In this document: piece after piece, positions 5,642-8,682 of the stretch
How positions within the stretch are numbered: the first letter of the stretch is position 1
Layout of the letters: every line of letters begins with the position of its first letter
Assembly (NCBI GenBank): GCA_904420235.1
Contig: CAJFUS010000236.1
Location: 1-8,682, forward strand
From: Candidatus Neoanaerotignum tabaqchaliae
Lineage (GTDB): Bacteria > Bacillota > Clostridia > Lachnospirales > Anaerotignaceae
Length of the DNA: 8,682 nt
Direction of reading: 5' to 3'
The notes under the pieces: model-generated
What the model was told of the DNA's origin: nothing
What the model saw: only the letters and a program-made list of their open reading frames with translations
Database searches by the model: none
Program-made: the position numbers and the translations under genes

Positions 5642-5671
5642 CGGATAATATTTTTATTAAAAATCATAATA
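5642..5671 (+). promoter_or_regulatory. Candidate sigma-F/sigma-G type promoter of gpr
   Basis: CGGATA (5642-5647), a 17-base spacer and CATAATA (5665-5671) resemble the forespore sigma-G pattern (about TGAATA, 17-18 bases, CATACTA). The transcript would start near 5678, about 45 bases before the gpr start codon. B. subtilis gpr is expressed in the forespore from sigma-F and sigma-G, which fits. The -35 match is partial. Confidence 0.45.
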
Positions 5672-5722
5672 AATATGTTAAAACAATGACGTAAGGCAAT
5701 AATAAATTTGGGAGTGATTTTT

Positions 5723-6709
5723 GTGAGGAATAAATCCATGTCTAATATACGCACCGACTTGGCCCTTGAGGCCAGCGAGGTTCTGCTGGGGAAAGAAAAA
5801 TCCGCCGACGGCGTAACGGTTGAAAGCGAAGAAAATGAAGGCGTTATAGTTACAAAGGTGGATATAACAAACGAAAAAGGCAGCGAGCTTATGGGAAAGC
5901 CCATAGGCAGCTATATAACAATAGAGGCGCAGGGACTTAGAGAAAACAGCCCGCAGCTTCAAAAAAATGTAACTCTTATTCTTTCGGAAAAGCTTAAGGA
6001 GCTGGCTGGGCCTGAAAAGCATAAAAAATTTCTTGTGGTGGGCCTTGGAAACTGGAACGTTACGCCGGACGCCCTTGGGCCAAAGGTTGTGAGCAAAATT
6101 CTTGTTACCCGACACATATTAAATTCTTTTCCCGACGAGGTTAAAAACTCCGTAGGCGACGTGTCCGCCATATCCCCTGGGGTGCTTGGCATAACGGGCA
6201 TAGAGACTTCGGAAATAATAAAAGGCGTTGTGGAAAAAACGAAGCCTCAAGCCGTTATAGCTATAGACGCCCTGGCGGCCCGCAGCGTAAGCCGCGTTAA
6301 CTCTACAATACAAATTTCCGACACCGGCATTAATCCCGGCTCAGGGGTGGGCAACAGCCGAATGCCCCTGAACAAGGAAACATTGGGCGCGACCGTTATA
6401 GCCATAGGCGTGCCAACGGTTGTTGATGCGGCCACCCTTGTTAATGACACATTGGAGAATGTTTTGTCGTCTATGGCCGAAAAAAGCGGCGGCAGCGGAG
6501 AGATTTTTAAATGTATTAAAACTCTTATGGAGGAGGACAAGTTTGAGGATATTTTTAACGCCCTTGAACCATATTCCGGCAATATGTTTGTAACGCCAAA
6601 AGAGGTGGATTCCACCATAGAACGGCTTTCAGACATAATAGGAAATGCCATAAACATAACTCTGCACCCAGCCATAGATATTGACGATGTTAAAAATTAC
6701 TCCTTTTAG
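5723..6709 (+). CDS. gpr: Germination protease GPR (spore endopeptidase, zymogen)
   Basis: GPR is made as a zymogen in the forespore, clips its own N-terminus, and degrades small acid-soluble spore proteins during germination. From GTG 5723 the protein is 328 residues. The family pattern is strong throughout: NIRTDLALEA at 8-17 (the autoprocessing region), ITIEAQGLREN, VVGLGNWNVTPDALGP at 105-120, VTRHIL, GVLGITGIETSEIIKGVV, IAIDALAARSVSRVN at 179-193, DTGINPGSGVGN and IGVPTVVDAATL. D116 and D182 sit 66 apart, the same spacing as the two essential aspartates (D127, D193) of B. megaterium GPR, an atypical aspartic protease. GTG 5723 follows GGGAG (5710-5714) at eight bases. ATG 5738, after GAGGA (5725-5729), is almost as good; TTG 5708 is unlikely. 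It diverges from sigK and has no clear terminator before rny. Confidence 0.95.
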   Translation: MRNKSMSNIRTDLALEASEVLLGKEKSADGVTVESEENEGVIVTKVDITNEKGSELMGKPIGSYITIEAQGLRENSPQLQKNVTLILSEKLKELAGPEKHKKFLVVGLGNWNVTPDALGPKVVSKILVTRHILNSFPDEVKNSVGDVSAISPGVLGITGIETSEIIKGVVEKTKPQAVIAIDALAARSVSRVNSTIQISDTGINPGSGVGNSRMPLNKETLGATVIAIGVPTVVDAATLVNDTLENVLSSMAEKSGGSGEIFKCIKTLMEEDKFEDIFNALEPYSGNMFVTPKEVDSTIERLSDIIGNAINITLHPAIDIDDVKNYSF

Positions 6710-6847
6710 TTTACGATTTATGTAAATTAAAAAAATTTAATATGTTCTATAATGTATATTTTTTTGATATTTTGCATTAAAATTGTTATATTTAGCTGAA
6801 AATATTGTATAATTTTTTATCTTTTTGCCCTTATTGGCAAAACACCC

Positions 6848-6876
6848 TTGACACGATTGTTGAAAGGTTATAATAT
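6848..6876 (+). promoter_or_regulatory. Housekeeping promoter of rny
   Basis: A perfect TTGACA (6848-6853) is followed after 17 bases by TAATAT (6871-6876), inside the longer TATAATATAATA at 6869-6880, which also gives TATAAT at 15-base spacing. Initiation is expected near 6882-6886. The leader of about 55 bases contains a small hairpin, AGCGGC (6883-6888) with GCCGTT (6894-6899). The gene thus need not depend on gpr transcription. Confidence 0.75.
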
Positions 6877-6923
6877 AATAAGAGCGGCTTTGCGCCGTTA
6901 ATATTGTACTTTGAAAACTTTAT

Positions 6924-6930
6924 AAGGGGG
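6924..6930 (+). promoter_or_regulatory. rny ribosome binding site that points to an AUA start
   Basis: AAGGGGG followed by TG matches the Shine-Dalgarno pattern AAGGAGGTG with one change. The in-frame GTG at 6930 overlaps its last base, so it cannot be served by it, and no other purine-rich SD lies upstream of that GTG. Eight bases after the site comes in-frame ATA at 6939. No ATG, GTG or TTG lies in frame nearby. Confidence 0.7.
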
Positions 6931-6938
6931 TGTTTCCA

Positions 6939-8474
6939 ATAGTTGAGTTAATTGCTATCGCTGTTGTTGGAATACTTCTTGGCTTAGTAATAGGCATTAA
7001 CTATAGAAAACGCGTTGCCGAGGCCAAAATAGGCGTCGCTGAAGACAAAGCAGTAAAAATAGTTGAAGATGCTAAAAAAGAGGCGGAAGCCAAAAAAAAG
7101 GAAATTCTGCTTGAAGCTAAGGAAGAAAGTATAAAATCCAAAAACGAGCTGGAACGTGAGGTTAGGGAAAGAAGGAACGAGCTTTCAAGAACGGAAAGAC
7201 GTCTTGTTCAAAAAGAGGAGTCTCTCGACCGCAAGGCTGATTCCTATGAAAGAAAGGAAGAGGTTTTAAACGGCAAAATAGAGGAGCTTGAAAAGCAAAA
7301 AGCCGATGTTCAGGCGCTTCACGATAAACAACTTGAGGAACTTGAAAGAATTTCCGGTCTTACGAGGGAAGAAGCTAAAAACTATCTTCTTAACACAATA
7401 GAAAACGACGTAAGACACGAGGCGGCCATTATGGTTAGGGAAATTGAGGCCAAAGCCAAAATGGACGCCGATAAAAAATCAAGGGAAATTGTGGCCAACG
7501 CCATTCAAAGATGCGCCGTTGACCATGTTGCCGAAACAACGGTTTCTGTTGTTCAGCTTCCAAACGACGAGATGAAGGGCAGAATTATAGGCCGCGAGGG
7601 ACGAAACATAAGGGCCCTTGAAACGCTTACGGGCATAGACCTTATTATAGACGACACTCCGGAAGCCGTTATACTTTCCGGTTTCGACCCTATAAGGCGC
7701 GAGGTTGCCCGCATAGCCCTTGAAAAGCTTATTGTGGACGGACGCGTTCACCCGTCAAGAATTGAGGAAATGGTTGAAAAGGCCAGAAAAGAGGTAGAAG
7801 TTATTATACGCGAGGAAGGCGAGGCCGCCACATTTGAAACCGGCGTAAATGGACTTCACCCCGAGCTTGTAAGGCTTCTTGGCAAGCTTAAATATCGTAC
7901 AAGCTATGGCCAAAACGTACTTAAGCACTCCATAGAGGTTTCGCACTTAGCGGGCATTATGGCGGCGGAGCTGGGCGTTGACGTTAACACTGCCAAGCGC
8001 GCCGGACTTCTTCACGACATAGGAAAGAGCATAGACCATGAGGTTGAGGGCTCCCATGTCAGCATTGGCGTTAACCTGCTTAAAAAGCACAGGGAATCCG
8101 ACATTATAATAAACGCCGTAGAGGCTCACCACGGCGATGTAGACCCACAGTCTATTGTGGCCGTTCTTGTTCAGGCGGCCGACGCCATATCGGCGGCAAG
8201 GCCGGGGGCCAGAAGGGAAACCCTTGAAAGCTACATTAAGCGTCTTGAGAAGCTGGAGGAAATTGGCGACAACTTTAAGGGCGTTGAGAAATCCTTCGCC
8301 ATACAGGCCGGCCGCGAGCTTAGGATTATTGTTATACCCGAAGAGGTAAGCGACGATAACCTTACACTTTTGGCAAGGGACGTAGCTAAAAAAATAGAGG
8401 ACGAGCTGGAGTATCCGGGCCAGATAAAAGTAAGCCTTATAAGAGAGACAAGAGCCACGGAATACGCCAAGTAA
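6939..8474 (+). CDS. rny: Ribonuclease Y
   Basis: RNase Y is a membrane-bound endoribonuclease that starts mRNA decay in Bacillota. From ATA 6939 it has 511 residues (514 from GTG 6930), close to the usual 515-520. A single membrane helix lies at about 3-20 (ELIAIAVVGILLGLVIGI). A charged coiled coil follows at about 24-175. The KH domain at about 200-270 has the GxxG loop in IIGREGRNIR (216-225). The HD domain at about 329-425 has H330, the H359-D360 pair in AGLLHDIGK and a downstream AHHGD (396-400). The C-terminal domain ends IKVSLIRETRATEYAK. All key residues are present. The ATA start is chosen because the SD at 6924-6930 overlaps the only standard candidate. An in-frame TGA at 6912-6914 limits extension. 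It has its own promoter and a strong terminator, so it seems monocistronic. Confidence 0.95.
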   Translation: MVELIAIAVVGILLGLVIGINYRKRVAEAKIGVAEDKAVKIVEDAKKEAEAKKKEILLEAKEESIKSKNELEREVRERRNELSRTERRLVQKEESLDRKADSYERKEEVLNGKIEELEKQKADVQALHDKQLEELERISGLTREEAKNYLLNTIENDVRHEAAIMVREIEAKAKMDADKKSREIVANAIQRCAVDHVAETTVSVVQLPNDEMKGRIIGREGRNIRALETLTGIDLIIDDTPEAVILSGFDPIRREVARIALEKLIVDGRVHPSRIEEMVEKARKEVEVIIREEGEAATFETGVNGLHPELVRLLGKLKYRTSYGQNVLKHSIEVSHLAGIMAAELGVDVNTAKRAGLLHDIGKSIDHEVEGSHVSIGVNLLKKHRESDIIINAVEAHHGDVDPQSIVAVLVQAADAISAARPGARRETLESYIKRLEKLEEIGDNFKGVEKSFAIQAGRELRIIVIPEEVSDDNLTLLARDVAKKIEDELEYPGQIKVSLIRETRATEYAK

Positions 8475-8548
8475 TAAGTTTTAAAACCGGACTAATTTTA
8501 TTTAAGCGAAATAACCATAGTCCTTACAATTTAAGGAAATTCAAAAAT

Positions 8549-8589
8549 AAAAAACAGCCTAAGCCGTTTTTGCGGCGAGGCTGTTTTTT
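8549..8589 (+). terminator. Intrinsic terminator of rny
   Basis: AAAAAACAGCC (8549-8559) pairs perfectly with GGCTGTTTTTT (8579-8589), with an inner stem GCCG/CGGC (8563-8566 with 8573-8576). The 3' arm ends in six T and the 5' arm begins with six A, so it could work in both directions. It lies 75 bases after the rny stop codon. Confidence 0.85.
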
Positions 8590-8607
8590 GTTGTATCAAG
8601 AAAAATA

Positions 8608-8652
8608 GGCGATAGCCGCGTGGTTCAAAAGAGCCTTCCGGCGATGAGGCGG
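8608..8652 (+). other. Possible structured RNA or leader, cut off by the window end
   Basis: This GC-rich patch in an AT-rich surround can fold. CCGC (8616-8619) pairs with GCGG (8649-8652), enclosing GGTTC-AAAA-GAGCC (8622-8635). GGCGAT occurs twice, at 8608 and 8640. I do not recognise it as a known riboswitch class, and an unseen downstream gene or terminator would be needed to judge it. The strand is assumed. Confidence 0.25.
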
Positions 8653-8682
8653 ACATAAAAATTCCCTTTGATTATAATAAAA

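Larger units (their letters stand above)
5108..5722. other. Gene-free stretch between divergent sigK and gpr
   Basis: No supportable gene lies in these 615 AT-rich bases. They carry the candidate sigK promoter and inverted repeat (5162-5200), a stray TATACT at 5274-5279 without a suitable -35 box, two terminator-like hairpins (5371-5400 and 5408-5445), and a candidate forespore promoter for gpr (5642-5671). For two divergent genes this is longer than promoters alone would need. Confidence 0.6.

Noticed and set aside
5678..6115. Open frame of 145 codons on the minus strand opposite gpr
   Set aside because: The plus-strand gpr reading is fully supported by family motifs over this interval; the antisense translation has none.
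6808..6813. TATAAT upstream of rny as an additional promoter
   Set aside because: No acceptable -35 box lies at 16-18 bases, and a far better promoter is present at 6848-6876.
6823..6842. Hairpin TTTTGCC-CTTATT-GGCAAAA between gpr and rny as a gpr terminator
   Set aside because: There is no T run after it on either strand, and it directly abuts the rny -35 box; it may be regulatory but does not look like an intrinsic terminator.

Overview
The window looks like a chromosomal segment of an endospore-forming member of the Bacillota, most likely class Clostridia. The evidence is an intact sporulation sigma factor gene (sigK), the spore protease gene gpr, ribonuclease Y, an infC-rpmI-rplT operon with a Bacillota-type attenuating leader, and strong AGGAGG-type ribosome binding sites. 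I see no mobile element, CRISPR array, tRNA or rRNA. No gene here is wholly unknown in family. The least understood are the two secreted WG-repeat proteins.

Layout. Positions 45-2415 hold two overlapping paralogous genes for exported WG-repeat proteins; the first is preceded by a nine-G tract used as its ribosome binding site. Positions 2416-2779 hold no gene but contain several inverted repeats, including a chain of overlapping hairpins. Positions 2780-4426 form one transcription unit: a near-consensus housekeeping promoter, an L20-type attenuator leader, infC (AUU start), rpmI, rplT, rpsT and a clear terminator. sigK follows on the minus strand (4439-5107), converging with rpsT. A 600-base gene-free stretch separates sigK from the divergent gpr (5723-6709). 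It carries a candidate sigma-E promoter for sigK with an overlapping SpoIIID-like inverted repeat, two terminator-like hairpins of unknown purpose, and a candidate sigma-G-type promoter for gpr. rny (6939-8474) has its own strong promoter and ends at a strong hairpin terminator. The last 75 bases may begin a structured RNA or leader, cut by the window edge.

How the genes work together. The central operon makes translation parts: IF3, bL35, bL20 and, unusually, bS20 of the small subunit, all placed behind one probable L20-controlled attenuator. sigK and gpr serve sporulation in the two compartments: sigma-K drives late mother-cell transcription and GPR degrades small acid-soluble spore proteins at germination. 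RNase Y initiates mRNA decay at the membrane.

The most useful observations are about starts and control. infC clearly uses AUU. rny appears to use AUA, because its only nearby standard start (GTG 6930) lies inside the Shine-Dalgarno sequence. The G9 tract could make expression of the WG-repeat pair phase-variable. I did not find a new multi-gene system here.
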